Source: CAVOBC01 sp963693635
GTDB lineage: Bacteria > Pseudomonadota > Gammaproteobacteria > Pseudomonadales > Azotimanducaceae
DNA: 24,209 nucleotides
Assembly (NCBI GenBank): GCA_963693635.1
Contig: CAVOBC010000023.1
Location: 1-24,209, forward strand
Reading direction: 5' to 3'
Positions 1 through 8,638 of the stretch are shown in pieces. A program made the translations under genes and the position numbers. The notes beneath the pieces were generated by a model. That model was not told the DNA's origin. It saw only the letters and a list, made by a program, of their open reading frames with translations, and did not search any database. Numbering within the stretch: the stretch's first letter is position 1; the number at the start of each line of letters is the position of its first letter.

Positions 1-45
1 TTATCGATTGTGGCCAACGTCTTGCATAGAGACCGCAGGCCTTTC

Positions 46-71
46 GCGCGACGGGCCATTGGCCCTGGCGC
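46..71 (+). other. Hairpin in the leader upstream of nuoA
   Basis: The inner arms GGGCC (53-57) and GGCCC (61-65) enclose a 3-nt loop. Outer arms GCGC (46-49) and GCGC (68-71) extend the stem across a small internal loop. No T-run follows, so it is not a convincing intrinsic terminator. It sits 10 bases before the nuoA ribosome binding site (AGAGGGGGA, about 81-89) and could be a leader structure or the tail of an upstream unit. Nothing else is recognisable in bases 1-92. Confidence 0.3.
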
Positions 72-92
72 AGGTAATTTAGAGGGGGATAC

Positions 93-500
93 ATGGCTGA
101 GTCTGAACTCTGGCCGTTGCTTGTTTACTTCCTGGCCGTTGTCGTGCTGGTACTGACAATTCTCCTGTTGTCCTGGCTCATGGGACAACGCACACCTATC
201 CTGGACACGACGGCGGTGGGTGACCCCTTCGAGTCGGGTGTCCTGCCCCTTGGGACGTCCCAGGCGACCATTTCGGTCGAGTTCTATCTGATCGCTATGT
301 TTTTCGTGATCTTTGACCTCGAGACCGTGTTCATCTTTGCCTGGGCCATCGCGTTCTTCGAGTTAGGCGTTTTCGGCTTTCTCTCCATCAGCGTCTTCAT
401 TCTGATTCTTGTTGTCGCACTGATCTACGAGTGGCGTTCGGGTGCCCTCGAGTGGGGTGTGAAAACCCGTTTTGCATCCCCCATTAAGCAGGAGCTGTAG
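93..500 (+). CDS. nuoA: NADH-quinone oxidoreductase subunit A
   Basis: This small membrane subunit of respiratory complex I sits at the junction of the peripheral and membrane arms next to the quinone tunnel. Its 135 residues form three hydrophobic helices (about 8-30, 62-88 and 95-112). The loop between the first two carries the family motif FESG (46-49), which lines the quinone-site entrance with NuoH and NuoD. The second helix has the conserved acidic pair in FDLE (74-77). The length is close to that of E. coli NuoA. The ATG is preceded by a strong purine-rich ribosome binding site, and the stop lies two bases before the nuoB start. It is the first gene of the operon visible here. Identification is from family motifs and gene order. 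Confidence 0.97.
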   Translation: MAESELWPLLVYFLAVVVLVLTILLLSWLMGQRTPILDTTAVGDPFESGVLPLGTSQATISVEFYLIAMFFVIFDLETVFIFAWAIAFFELGVFGFLSISVFILILVVALIYEWRSGALEWGVKTRFASPIKQEL

Positions 501-502
501 TC

Positions 503-1141
503 ATGGAGTGGAGTGTCACACCGGCAGGCGAGGGCATTCCTCTTGTTGATGCGGATTCAGCCATCGAGGAGCACATACAGCGAAACGTCATGATGGCAAG
601 GTTGGAAGACCTCGTCGCGTGGGGGCGAAAGAACTCGATCTGGCCGTTCAACTTCGGTTTGTCCTGTTGCTATGTGGAGATGGCGACCGCTTTCACCAGC
701 ACGTTCGACATCGCTCGATTCGGATCCGAGGTTATCCGGGCAACACCGAGGCAAGCCGATCTGATGGTGATCTCCGGCACGTGCTTTCTGAAGATGGCAC
801 CGGTGGTGCAGCGACTCTACGAGCAACTGTTGGAGCCCAAATGGGTCATTTCAATGGGGTCGTGTGCGAATTCCGGTGGCATGTACGACATCTATAGCGT
901 GGTTCAGGGGGTCGACAAATTTCTGCCCGTGGATGTATACGTACCGGGCTGTCCACCTCGACCGGACGCCTTGCTGCAGGGGCTGCTGATGCTCCAGGAC
1001 GCCGTTGGCAAAGAGCGCCGGCCGTTGTCATGGGTCGTTGATGATCAGCGGGTGATCAAACCGGACCCCGTCAGCCAGAGGGATCTGCGGACACACGAAC
1101 GTATGCGAACGACGGATCTAAGGCAGCCGAAGGACGTGTGA
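503..1141 (+). CDS. nuoB: NADH-quinone oxidoreductase subunit B (N2 cluster)
   Basis: This peripheral-arm subunit binds the [4Fe-4S] cluster N2, which hands electrons to quinone. The four expected ligands are present: the adjacent pair Cys55-Cys56 in GLSCCYVEM, Cys121 in SMGSCANSGG and Cys150 in VPGCPPRPD. The protein is 212 residues, normal for the family. It has a variable N-terminus and a short charged C-terminal tail after about residue 175. A good Shine-Dalgarno sequence (AGGAG, 490-494) lies inside the end of nuoA. An 88-bp spacer separates it from nuoCD. That spacer contains no plausible gene and ends in the nuoCD ribosome binding site. Confidence 0.97.
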   Translation: MEWSVTPAGEGIPLVDADSAIEEHIQRNVMMARLEDLVAWGRKNSIWPFNFGLSCCYVEMATAFTSTFDIARFGSEVIRATPRQADLMVISGTCFLKMAPVVQRLYEQLLEPKWVISMGSCANSGGMYDIYSVVQGVDKFLPVDVYVPGCPPRPDALLQGLLMLQDAVGKERRPLSWVVDDQRVIKPDPVSQRDLRTHERMRTTDLRQPKDV

Positions 1142-1229
1142 ACGATGATCGTGTAGCGCGGCGGGAATGGCAGGCCTCAAGAACAAGTAGAAAAGTAAAC
1201 AGACGGTTTGTGAGGAAAGGGGGCGAACT

Positions 1230-2984
1230 GTGGCTGCAGTGGTCGTACAGGATTCACCGGCATTTGCGCAACTTCGGCAGCGACGCCCGTCCTGTTCGAT
1301 TGAGCTGCAAACGACGGCTGATGGCATTCCAACTGCCTGGGTCTCGCGGCAGGACATCCGGGATCTCGCGCGGTTCTTTCGCAACGAATCCAAGCCTCGG
1401 TACGAAATGTTGTATGACCTCGCCGGAGTCGATGAGCGGCAGCGTGAGCACCGACCATCGGTAATGGACTTCACCGTCGTTTATCACCTTTGGTCGTTCG
1501 AGGGCAACTGTGAGCTTCGGCTCAAGGTCGGCGTCGACGATGACGACATTCGCGTTCCGACGATATCCGACATCTGGCCCAGCGCGAATTGGTATGAACG
1601 CGAAGCGTGGGACATGTTCGGGATCGTCTTTGACGGCCACCCGAACCTGCATCGAATCCTGCTTCCGCCGACCTGGCAAGGTCACGCCCTGCGCAAGGAT
1701 CATCCGGCGCGAGCGACCGAACTCGAACCCTTTAAAATGACGGTCGAACGGCAGGACGCCGAGCAGGAAGCACTGCGGTTCAATCCAGCCGACTGGGGCC
1801 TCAGTCGCAAGCATGACGACACTGAGTTCATGTTTCTGAACCTCGGTCCCAACCACCCGTCCGTCCACGGTGTCTTCCGCATCGTCCTGCAGCTTGACGG
1901 CGAACTGATCGTCGATGCGGTACCCGAGATCGGCTATCACCATCGGGGCGCGGAGAAGATGGCGGAGCGCCAGTCCTGGCACACCTACATCCCGTACACG
2001 GATCGCATCGATTACCTCGGTGGGGTGATGAACAACCTGCCGTACGTGATGGCACTTGAGAAGATGGCAGGAATCGAAGTGCCGCCGCGTGCCCAGGTGA
2101 TCCGGATCATGATGTCAGAGATGTTCCGCATCTCAAGCCATCTGGTGTTCTATGGCACCTTCGCCCAGGACGTTGGGCAGTTGTCTCCCGTCTTTTATAT
2201 GTTTGCGGATCGGGAGCGACTGTTTCGGATCGTCGAGGCGGTGACCGGGGGGCGCATGCATCCGGCATGGTTCAGAATTGGCGGTGTCGCGCAGGACCTG
2301 CCGGACGGCTGGGAAGCGATGTTCCGTGAATTCCTCGACTGGATGCCCGATCGCCTCGATCACTTTTACAAGATGGCGATGGACAATTCGATCCTTAAGA
2401 ACCGCACTGTCGGAATCGGCACTTATACGACGGAAGAAGCATACGATTGGGGTATCACGGGTCCTGGCTTGCGTGCGACCGGAAAGGACTTTGATCTCAG
2501 ACGCGACCGACCGTACGGGGGCTATGAGCAGTTCGAGTTTGATGTGCCGGTGTACAACGGAGGCGATTGCTACGACAGGGCGCGCGTCCGCTGCGATGAG
2601 ATCAGAGAGAGTCTTAGGATCATTCGCCAGTGTGTTGATCACATGCCGGCGGGTCCCTACAAGTCGGATCACCGATTGACGACGCCGCCGCCGAAAGAAC
2701 GCACGATGCATGATATCGAAACGCTCATTCACCACTTCGTCAACGTATCTTGGGGCCCCGTTATCCCGCCTGGTGAGTGCAGCGTCAGCATCGAGGCGAC
2801 CAAAGGCAACAACATGTACTACCTGACCAGCGATGGCGGGGTTATGTCATACCGAACGCGCATCAGGACCCCTTCGTTTCCTGCGCTCCAGCAGATTCCG
2901 CTCATCTCGCGCGGATTGCTGATACCGGATCTGATCGCAATTCTTGCGAGCATTGACTTTGTAATGGCGGATGTAGACCGATGA
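1230..2984 (+). CDS. nuoCD: NADH-quinone oxidoreductase fused subunit C/D
   Basis: This single 584-residue protein joins the 30-kDa NuoC domain (about 1-180) to the 49-kDa NuoD domain (about 198-584). The fusion is known from E. coli and Pseudomonas-type complex I. NuoC is identified by its signature WYEREAWDMFGI (121-132). NuoD is identified by FMFLNLGPNHPSVHG (200-214) and by the downstream GYHHRGAEK segment, whose histidines lie at the quinone head-group site. NuoD has no cluster of its own and shapes the quinone cavity with NuoB and NuoH. The start is GTG at 1230, because GAGGAAAGGGGG (1212-1223) is well placed in front of it and an in-frame stop lies upstream at 1188-1190. The end overlaps nuoE by 4 bp (ATGA). 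Confidence 0.97.
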   Translation: MAAVVVQDSPAFAQLRQRRPSCSIELQTTADGIPTAWVSRQDIRDLARFFRNESKPRYEMLYDLAGVDERQREHRPSVMDFTVVYHLWSFEGNCELRLKVGVDDDDIRVPTISDIWPSANWYEREAWDMFGIVFDGHPNLHRILLPPTWQGHALRKDHPARATELEPFKMTVERQDAEQEALRFNPADWGLSRKHDDTEFMFLNLGPNHPSVHGVFRIVLQLDGELIVDAVPEIGYHHRGAEKMAERQSWHTYIPYTDRIDYLGGVMNNLPYVMALEKMAGIEVPPRAQVIRIMMSEMFRISSHLVFYGTFAQDVGQLSPVFYMFADRERLFRIVEAVTGGRMHPAWFRIGGVAQDLPDGWEAMFREFLDWMPDRLDHFYKMAMDNSILKNRTVGIGTYTTEEAYDWGITGPGLRATGKDFDLRRDRPYGGYEQFEFDVPVYNGGDCYDRARVRCDEIRESLRIIRQCVDHMPAGPYKSDHRLTTPPPKERTMHDIETLIHHFVNVSWGPVIPPGECSVSIEATKGNNMYYLTSDGGVMSYRTRIRTPSFPALQQIPLISRGLLIPDLIAILASIDFVMADVDR

Positions 2985-3463
2985 GCGACGTTGCGGACAC
3001 CCAACTGGCTCTTTTGACCGACGAGGAAGTTGAGGCGATCGAGTACGAGATTTCGCACCTGCCGATGCGCCGGTCGGCTGCGATCGATGCGCTGAAGATT
3101 GTGCAGGAGCAGCGTGGCTGGATTTCGGACCCGACGCTTGCCGCCATCGCGCGACTGCTCGAGATGTCGACCGCAGAACTCGATGGCATCGCCACCTTCT
3201 ACAACCTGATTTTCAGGCAACCCGTGGGCGACAAGGTGATTCTCTTTTGCGACAGCGTTTCCTGTTGGGTGATGGATGGCGACAAGGTCTGCGCGCGGGT
3301 CAAGGACAAGCTTGGCATAGAGTATGGCGGGACGACGGCAGACGGACGCTACACCCTACTACCCGTGACGTGCCTCGGGGACTGCGACCATGCGCCTGCC
3401 ATGATGATCGGCAAGGAGTTGCATCACGACCTGACCCCCGACGGAGTGGATGAGCTGCTGTGA
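2981..3463 (+). CDS. nuoE: NADH-quinone oxidoreductase subunit E (N1a)
   Basis: This thioredoxin-like [2Fe-2S] subunit of the NADH dehydrogenase module carries the off-pathway cluster N1a. The four ligands are Cys90 and Cys95 (CDSVSC) and Cys131 and Cys135 (CLGDC). The N-terminal half (about 15-80) is the usual helical domain with the family stretch LDGIATFYN. Its 160 residues match the family. The ATG overlaps the nuoCD stop, and its own stop overlaps the GTG start of nuoF, so translation of CD, E and F is probably coupled. Confidence 0.97.
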   Translation: MSDVADTQLALLTDEEVEAIEYEISHLPMRRSAAIDALKIVQEQRGWISDPTLAAIARLLEMSTAELDGIATFYNLIFRQPVGDKVILFCDSVSCWVMDGDKVCARVKDKLGIEYGGTTADGRYTLLPVTCLGDCDHAPAMMIGKELHHDLTPDGVDELL

Positions 3464-4758
3464 CAGATACCATGAATCTAAATGCCGACAGACCCCTGAC
3501 CCGGAACATTACGCCCGGGTCGGGTGTAGCGGATCTCGAGACGTTCGAATCGACGGGCGGTTACACGGCCGTGCGGGACCACGTTGGCAAGACTGAGGCT
3601 GCCGATCTGCTGCAGGTTGTCATGGATTCGGGTTTGCGTGGCCGGGGTGGTGCGGGTTTCCCGACCGGCATGAAGTGGAGTTTTGTGCCGAAAGATTCCG
3701 GGCCGGGCCATCGTTACCTGGTTGCCAATGCTGACGAAATGGAGCCCGGTGCGTTCAAAGATCGACTGATCATGGAGCGTGATCCTCACCAGTTGGTCGA
3801 AGGCATGATTGTCTCGGCCTATATCATCAACGCGGACGTTGGTTACATCTTCATTCGCGGTGAGTACTACGAGGCGGCGCAGCGCCTGCGCGACGCAATC
3901 GCCGAGGCGAAAGCCAAAGGGTACCTTGGCACGAACATCCAGGGCTCTGGCTTCTCGTTCGATCTGCACGTGCACGTGAGCGCCGGTCGCTACATTTGTG
4001 GCGAAGAGACGGCGCTCATTAATTCGCTCGAGGGAAAGCGCGCCACGCCCCGCGCGAAGCCGCCGTTTCCGCAGGTGAGTGGACTGTTTGGCCGACCGAC
4101 CATCGTTAACAACGTCGAGACGCTGTGCAACATTTCCCACATCGTTGCCCGGGGGGCTGATTGGTTCCAGGCGCTCGGTCTGGGAAAAGATGCCGGCACC
4201 AAGCTCTACGGCGTTAGCGGCCGGGTCAACAACCCGGGTTGCTGGGAGTTGCCGATGGGCACGACCATCCGCGAGATTCTGGAGGTCCATGCCGGCGGGA
4301 TGCGTGAGGGCTATTCGCTCAAGGGATTCTTGCCGGGTGGCGCGTCTACTGATTTTCTTGTCGAGGAGCATCTCGACCTGCAGATGGAATACGACACGAT
4401 CGCCGCGGCGGGCAGCCGAATGGGCACCGGCACGATGATCATCCTTGATGACAAAACGTGTCCGGTCGGCATGCTGTGCAATCTCGAACTCTTCTTTGCG
4501 CGTGAGTCCTGCGGATTCTGCACGCCGTGTCGGGAGGGCCTGCCTTGGGTCCACGGCCTGCTGGTCAATATCGAAAATGGCAACGGGCGGATGGAAGACA
4601 TCGATTTGCTCAACCGGCAGGGACGTTTCATTGGTGCGATTGGCAACACGCATTGCGCCCATGCGCCGGGGGCAATCGAACCGCTTACGAGTGGTCTCAA
4701 ATACTTCCGTGAAGACTTCATTGAACACATCGAGAAAGGGGCGTGCCCCTATCATTAG
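3460..4758 (+). CDS. nuoF: NADH-quinone oxidoreductase subunit F (NADH/FMN site)
   Basis: This is the electron-entry subunit: it binds NADH and FMN and carries [4Fe-4S] cluster N3. The glycine-rich segment GLRGRGGAGFPTG (58-70) is the flavin/NADH-binding signature. A second conserved segment is YICGEETALINSLEG (178-192). N3 ligands are Cys351, Cys354 and Cys357 in ESCGFCTPC and Cys399 in THCAHAPGA. The CAHAPGA form is typical of the E. coli-type enzyme. The protein is 432 residues. The GTG start (GTGA) overlaps the nuoE stop by 4 bp. A second in-frame ATG lies 12 bases in and could also serve. It is followed by the only sizeable gap in the operon. Confidence 0.97.
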   Translation: MTDTMNLNADRPLTRNITPGSGVADLETFESTGGYTAVRDHVGKTEAADLLQVVMDSGLRGRGGAGFPTGMKWSFVPKDSGPGHRYLVANADEMEPGAFKDRLIMERDPHQLVEGMIVSAYIINADVGYIFIRGEYYEAAQRLRDAIAEAKAKGYLGTNIQGSGFSFDLHVHVSAGRYICGEETALINSLEGKRATPRAKPPFPQVSGLFGRPTIVNNVETLCNISHIVARGADWFQALGLGKDAGTKLYGVSGRVNNPGCWELPMGTTIREILEVHAGGMREGYSLKGFLPGGASTDFLVEEHLDLQMEYDTIAAAGSRMGTGTMIILDDKTCPVGMLCNLELFFARESCGFCTPCREGLPWVHGLLVNIENGNGRMEDIDLLNRQGRFIGAIGNTHCAHAPGAIEPLTSGLKYFREDFIEHIEKGACPYH

Positions 4759-4777
4759 GGACGAAGAAGATGCTGCG

Positions 4778-4799
4778 TGACTTTGACTTTGACTTTGAC
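4778..4799 (+). repeat. GACTTT hexanucleotide repeat
   Basis: The unit GACTTT occurs three times without error (4779-4784, 4785-4790, 4791-4796), followed by a partial GAC. It starts 20 bases after the nuoF stop codon. Similar short-period purine/pyrimidine repeats occur in other spacers of this window (20077-20115 and 22098-22121). Confidence 0.85.
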
Positions 4800-4920
4800 G
4801 TTGCGTTAGCGACGCGATGTGAAAGGGGAAACGGGAAAGTAAGTGGTTAGGTACAAGACGACAATAAGCGGCAAACAAAGTCGATGACGGGATTCACGAC
4901 CGGTCATCGGACGACTGCAT

Positions 4921-4948
4921 TAAGGCTTGGACTATAAGGCTTGGACTA
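4921..4948 (+). repeat. Perfect 14-bp tandem duplication before nuoG
   Basis: TAAGGCTTGGACTA occupies 4921-4934 and is repeated exactly at 4935-4948. It ends 22 bases before the nuoG start codon and just upstream of its ribosome binding site. It looks like a recent slippage duplication. A regulatory role is possible but not shown. Confidence 0.9.
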
Positions 4949-4970
4949 AAGAGAGCGGTACGGAGCGATC

Positions 4971-7679
4971 ATGCCCACGATTCATGTCGACGATCAGGCG
5001 ATCGAAGTTCAGGGGGGGACCAACCTGCTGCAAGCGTTGTTGCAAGCGAGCGAGGACCTTCCTTATTTCTGCTGGCACCCGGCGCTTGGGTCGGTTGGCG
5101 CTTGTCGGCAGTGTGCGGTTACCCAGTATCGCGACGAAGACGACACGCGTGGTCGCATCGTCATGGCGTGCATGACCGAGGTCACTGACGGTGCGCGTTT
5201 TGGGCTCGCGGCAGAGAGCGCTGCCGAGTTCAGAACGTCGGTGATTGAAAACCTGATGCTTAATCATCCCCACGACTGCCCTGTGTGCGAAGAGGGTGGC
5301 GAGTGTCACTTGCAGGACATGACCGTGATGGTGGGCCACCGTGACCGCGACTACCAGGGCCGCAAAACCACCTATCGCAACCAATATCTTGGGCCGCTGA
5401 TCAGTCACGAAATGAACCGATGCATCACGTGCTATCGCTGCACGCGGTTCTACCAGGACTACGCCGGGGGCGTTGATCTGGCGGCTATGGCATCCCGTGA
5501 TCGCGTGTACTTTGGCCGCGAATCCGACGGTATTCTGGAGAGCGAGTTTGCCGGTAATCTGGTCGAGGTCTGTCCGACCGGGGTCTTTACCGACAAGCCC
5601 CTCGCGGCACACTACTCGCGCAAATGGGATCTCGCGAGTGCACCGACGGTGTGTACCGGCTGTTCGCTGGGATGCAACACGCATACATCCGAGCGTTATG
5701 GTGAGTTGCGGCGCATCCACAATCGATATAACTATGACATTAATGGTTACTTCTTGTGTGACCGGGGCCGCTTCGGTGGCGGGTATGTAAACGGAGACAG
5801 ACGGATACCGAACATCGGCCGACGGAATGACGATGGGACCTTCAGCTCGGTCAGCATCGACGCAGCGCTGGAAATACTCAAGGGTCTGCAGGTGGGCGAT
5901 GCGTCCCGTCGCGTCGTCGGCGTCGGCTCACCGCGGACGAGCCTTGAGGCCAACTTCGCGTTGCGAGCACTGGTTGGTGAAGCTAATTTCTGTAATGGCA
6001 TCGATGCCGCGGATCGGGCGACGAATGCGGTTACGCGGGCCGCACTGGCGTCGAACCTCACCGTGCCGACCATGCGTGGGGTTGAGCAAGCGGACGCTAT
6101 TCTGATTGTTGGTGAGGATCTGACCAATCATGCCCCACGCCTCGCCCTTTCGGTGCGCCAGGCTGCCCATGCGAGGGCGACCGAGCTCGCCGCCGCAATC
6201 GGCATTCCCGCCTGGCAGGACGCAGCCGTGCGAACACTCGCGCAGGAACAGCGACACCCCGTCATGATCCTGGGTGCGCACAGCGATCGTTTGGATGATA
6301 TCGCGTCGGTCAAAATGCGCCAGACGCCTGCTAGCATTCTTGAGACGCTTGCGGCGTTGAGCGAGGGTCTCGCGCAACGGCCTCGCGACGATGAACTGGC
6401 GGGCATCCTGGATGCACTGTTAAACGCGAAACGCCCGCTCGTGATCACGGGTAATTCACTGGGCGACGCAGCGATTGCCAGTGCGGCGTTAGCGTTTGCG
6501 ACAAAGCTCAGGGCACGCGTTGATGAGACCGGTTTCCTCTGCGTACCTTCCGAGGGCAACAGCCTCGGCGTTTCGTCTGTCGAGGGCGGGTTGACGCTGG
6601 AAGCCGTGAGCGAGATCTCAAAGATCGATGCGTTGATCGTTGTTGAGAACGATCTGAGCCGGCGCCTGCCACCGGCGGTCTGGCAGTCACTCCGGGGTGC
6701 GACTGAGTGTCTGATCGTGATTGATGCGGTTGACAGTGCCACGGCGACCGGTGCGAATCTTGTCTTTCCAGCAGCAGCAGTCCCCGAGAGCGAAGGCACG
6801 TGGATCAACTTCGAGGGTCGCGCCCAACGTAGCTATGCGACGTTCGTGCCGGCCGAGCCCATCCAACAGAGTTGGGCATGGTTGCTTGCCATCGCGCGCG
6901 GCATTGGGAACGAGGCGCTGGCAGATATAGATGGGATTTACGACCTGACGGCAGCATGTGCGCAGGCGCTCCCCGAACTCGCCGGGATCACCGGGGTTGC
7001 GCCCGATTCAGATTTTCGGTCGAAGGGTGCGCGCGTCGCGCGGATGCCAGCCAGGTCCACGGGGCGGACCGCCATGAGCGCCAACATTTCGGTGCATGAG
7101 CCAAAGCAGCCGTCCGACGCGGATTCGCCACTTGCGTTCTCGATGGAAGGTCATAATCGCGACTTGCCCGCGGCCATCCGGCCGTTCACATGGTCGCCGG
7201 GCTGGAACTCGAATCAGTCGATCCACAAGTTTCAGGCGGAGATTGGCGGTGCGAGTCGGGATGGCGATGCCGGCACACGACTGTTCGATGGCATGTCGCC
7301 TGACGACGTTGGGGCCGGTGCGGCGACGGACGAACGGCAATTGATCCCGCGACAGCACATCTTTGGCAGCGATGAGTTGACTGGGCTGACAGAAGCAATA
7401 GGACAACTGAGTCCGTCGCCTTATCTGGCGATCAGTAAGGCGCATGCGGCTCAACTCGGGGTGGTTGCAGGTGACGGACTGCAATACGAGGTTGATGGTG
7501 AGGTCCACAAGACCGCTGTTGCCGTGGATGACTCGCTGCCTGACGATCTCATTACGTATCCCGCGGGGATCGGCGGCACGGGCCACCTGCGGGGCGTTCT
7601 GGCCCTCACCGTGACCAAAGCAGAGGACTGGACGCCGCCGGTCTCCGATTCGCTTATTGCAACGGACAGCCGATCGTGA
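4971..7679 (+). CDS. nuoG: NADH-quinone oxidoreductase subunit G (iron-sulfur chain)
   Basis: This 902-residue subunit carries the electron-transfer chain of the peripheral arm. The N-terminal ferredoxin domain binds [2Fe-2S] N1b through Cys34, Cys45, Cys48 and Cys67. N5 uses His99, Cys103, Cys106 and Cys112. N4 uses Cys151, Cys154, Cys157 and Cys201. A further motif, Cys228-x2-Cys231-x3-Cys235 with Cys263, matches the extra [4Fe-4S] cluster N7 found in E. coli and some other bacteria. The remainder (about 270-900) is the large molybdopterin-oxidoreductase-like domain, without a recognisable cofactor role here. The ATG has GGAG five bases upstream. The stop overlaps the GTG of nuoH. Length and cluster spacing match E. 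coli NuoG. Confidence 0.96.
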   Translation: MPTIHVDDQAIEVQGGTNLLQALLQASEDLPYFCWHPALGSVGACRQCAVTQYRDEDDTRGRIVMACMTEVTDGARFGLAAESAAEFRTSVIENLMLNHPHDCPVCEEGGECHLQDMTVMVGHRDRDYQGRKTTYRNQYLGPLISHEMNRCITCYRCTRFYQDYAGGVDLAAMASRDRVYFGRESDGILESEFAGNLVEVCPTGVFTDKPLAAHYSRKWDLASAPTVCTGCSLGCNTHTSERYGELRRIHNRYNYDINGYFLCDRGRFGGGYVNGDRRIPNIGRRNDDGTFSSVSIDAALEILKGLQVGDASRRVVGVGSPRTSLEANFALRALVGEANFCNGIDAADRATNAVTRAALASNLTVPTMRGVEQADAILIVGEDLTNHAPRLALSVRQAAHARATELAAAIGIPAWQDAAVRTLAQEQRHPVMILGAHSDRLDDIASVKMRQTPASILETLAALSEGLAQRPRDDELAGILDALLNAKRPLVITGNSLGDAAIASAALAFATKLRARVDETGFLCVPSEGNSLGVSSVEGGLTLEAVSEISKIDALIVVENDLSRRLPPAVWQSLRGATECLIVIDAVDSATATGANLVFPAAAVPESEGTWINFEGRAQRSYATFVPAEPIQQSWAWLLAIARGIGNEALADIDGIYDLTAACAQALPELAGITGVAPDSDFRSKGARVARMPARSTGRTAMSANISVHEPKQPSDADSPLAFSMEGHNRDLPAAIRPFTWSPGWNSNQSIHKFQAEIGGASRDGDAGTRLFDGMSPDDVGAGAATDERQLIPRQHIFGSDELTGLTEAIGQLSPSPYLAISKAHAAQLGVVAGDGLQYEVDGEVHKTAVAVDDSLPDDLITYPAGIGGTGHLRGVLALTVTKAEDWTPPVSDSLIATDSRS

Positions 7680-8629
7680 GCGTGCCGACGCAATTGCTGA
7701 TTATTTTCGGGACCCTCTTCGGCGCGATCGGGGGTGCATCTGTTCTCATTTGGTTCGAACGGCGTCTGCTTGGGGTCTGGCAGGACCGGAAAGGCCCCAA
7801 TCGGGTTGGACCCCTTGGTATTGGCATCGTCGTCGCGGACATGATTAAGATGTTCGCGAAAGAAGATTGGGTGCCACCGTTTTCGGACAAGTTCGTCTTC
7901 ATCTTTGCCCCCACCGCCGTCATGATGGCGATGCTGCTGGGGTTTGCCGTGGTTCCGTTTGCACCGTCCATACACGTCATCGATCTCAATATTGCGCTGC
8001 TGTTCTTTCTCGGCATGACCTCCCTTGCCGTTTACAGTGTCCTGCTCGGAGGGCTTGCATCGAACAACAAGTACGCGCTTTTGGGCGGCTTGCGCGCAGC
8101 GGCGCAGATGGTCAGCTATGAGGTCTTCATGGGCCTGTCGCTCATGGGGGTCGTCATGATGACGGGTTCATTCAGTCTGGTTGACATCGTTGAGGCCCAG
8201 GAAGAGCGCGGTTGGTTTGTCATCAGTCAGTTTCTTGGCTTCTTTGTATTTATCGTGGCCGGTCTGGCCGAAAGTCATCGACTGCCGTTTGACCTGCCGG
8301 AGGCCGAACACGAACTGGTGGCTGGCTTTCACACCGAATACTCCGGCATGAAGTTCGGCATGTTCATGGTGGGTGAGTACCTTGGCGTCCTCCTGATATC
8401 AGGCATGATCGTCACGATCTTCTTTGGTGGGTGGCTCGGGCCTGCGTTCTTGCCCCCCATTGTCTGGTTTTTCCTAAAATCCAGCGCGTTTATTTGCTTT
8501 TTTGTGCTCATGCGCGCTGCGATACCCCGACCACGATACGACCAACTGATGTCGCTTGGTTGGAAAATCATGTTGCCGCTAACCCTCATCAACCTCATGG
8601 TGACGGGCGCGGTGCTGCTTTGGATGTGA
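7676..8629 (+). CDS. nuoH: NADH-quinone oxidoreductase subunit H
   Basis: This 317-residue, roughly eight-helix membrane subunit forms much of the quinone chamber and couples it to the antiporter-like subunits. The first cytoplasmic loop has the conserved segment GVWQDRKGPNRVGP (35-48). A later loop has the glutamate-rich AEHELVAGFHTEYSG motif characteristic of NuoH/ND1. The start is GTG at 7676, overlapping the nuoG stop as GTGA. The nuoI ribosome binding site overlaps its stop codon. Confidence 0.96.
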   Translation: MSVPTQLLIIFGTLFGAIGGASVLIWFERRLLGVWQDRKGPNRVGPLGIGIVVADMIKMFAKEDWVPPFSDKFVFIFAPTAVMMAMLLGFAVVPFAPSIHVIDLNIALLFFLGMTSLAVYSVLLGGLASNNKYALLGGLRAAAQMVSYEVFMGLSLMGVVMMTGSFSLVDIVEAQEERGWFVISQFLGFFVFIVAGLAESHRLPFDLPEAEHELVAGFHTEYSGMKFGMFMVGEYLGVLLISGMIVTIFFGGWLGPAFLPPIVWFFLKSSAFICFFVLMRAAIPRPRYDQLMSLGWKIMLPLTLINLMVTGAVLLWM

Positions 8630-8638
8630 GGTTTTACC

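Larger units (their letters stand above)
4759..4970 (+). other. 212-bp spacer between nuoF and nuoG
   Basis: This is the one real break in an otherwise near-contiguous operon. It holds a hexanucleotide repeat (4778-4799), an imperfect hairpin (4882-4909) and a perfect 14-bp tandem duplication (4921-4948). The nuoG Shine-Dalgarno sequence GGAG (4962-4965) closes it. The hairpin pairs CGATGACGG (4882-4890) with CCGGTCATCG (4900-4909) with one bulged base. It has no T-run. A 26-codon frame (4770-4850) whose start includes Asp-Phe repeats can be read through the first repeat. I do not call it a gene, because its repetitive part follows directly from the GACTTT unit. Confidence 0.7.

Noticed and set aside
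1..92. tRNA-Leu or secG tail upstream of nuoA
   Set aside because: These often precede nuoA in gammaproteobacteria, but no T-arm, CCA end or SecG-like frame is readable here.
1142..1229. Extra small gene between nuoB and nuoCD
   Set aside because: The spacer has stops in the nuoCD frame (1188-1190) and no start with a ribosome binding site other than the nuoCD GTG.
3478..4878. 466-codon open frame antisense to nuoF
   Set aside because: It mirrors nuoF codon structure on the other strand, has no recognisable domain and overlaps an unmistakable complex I gene.
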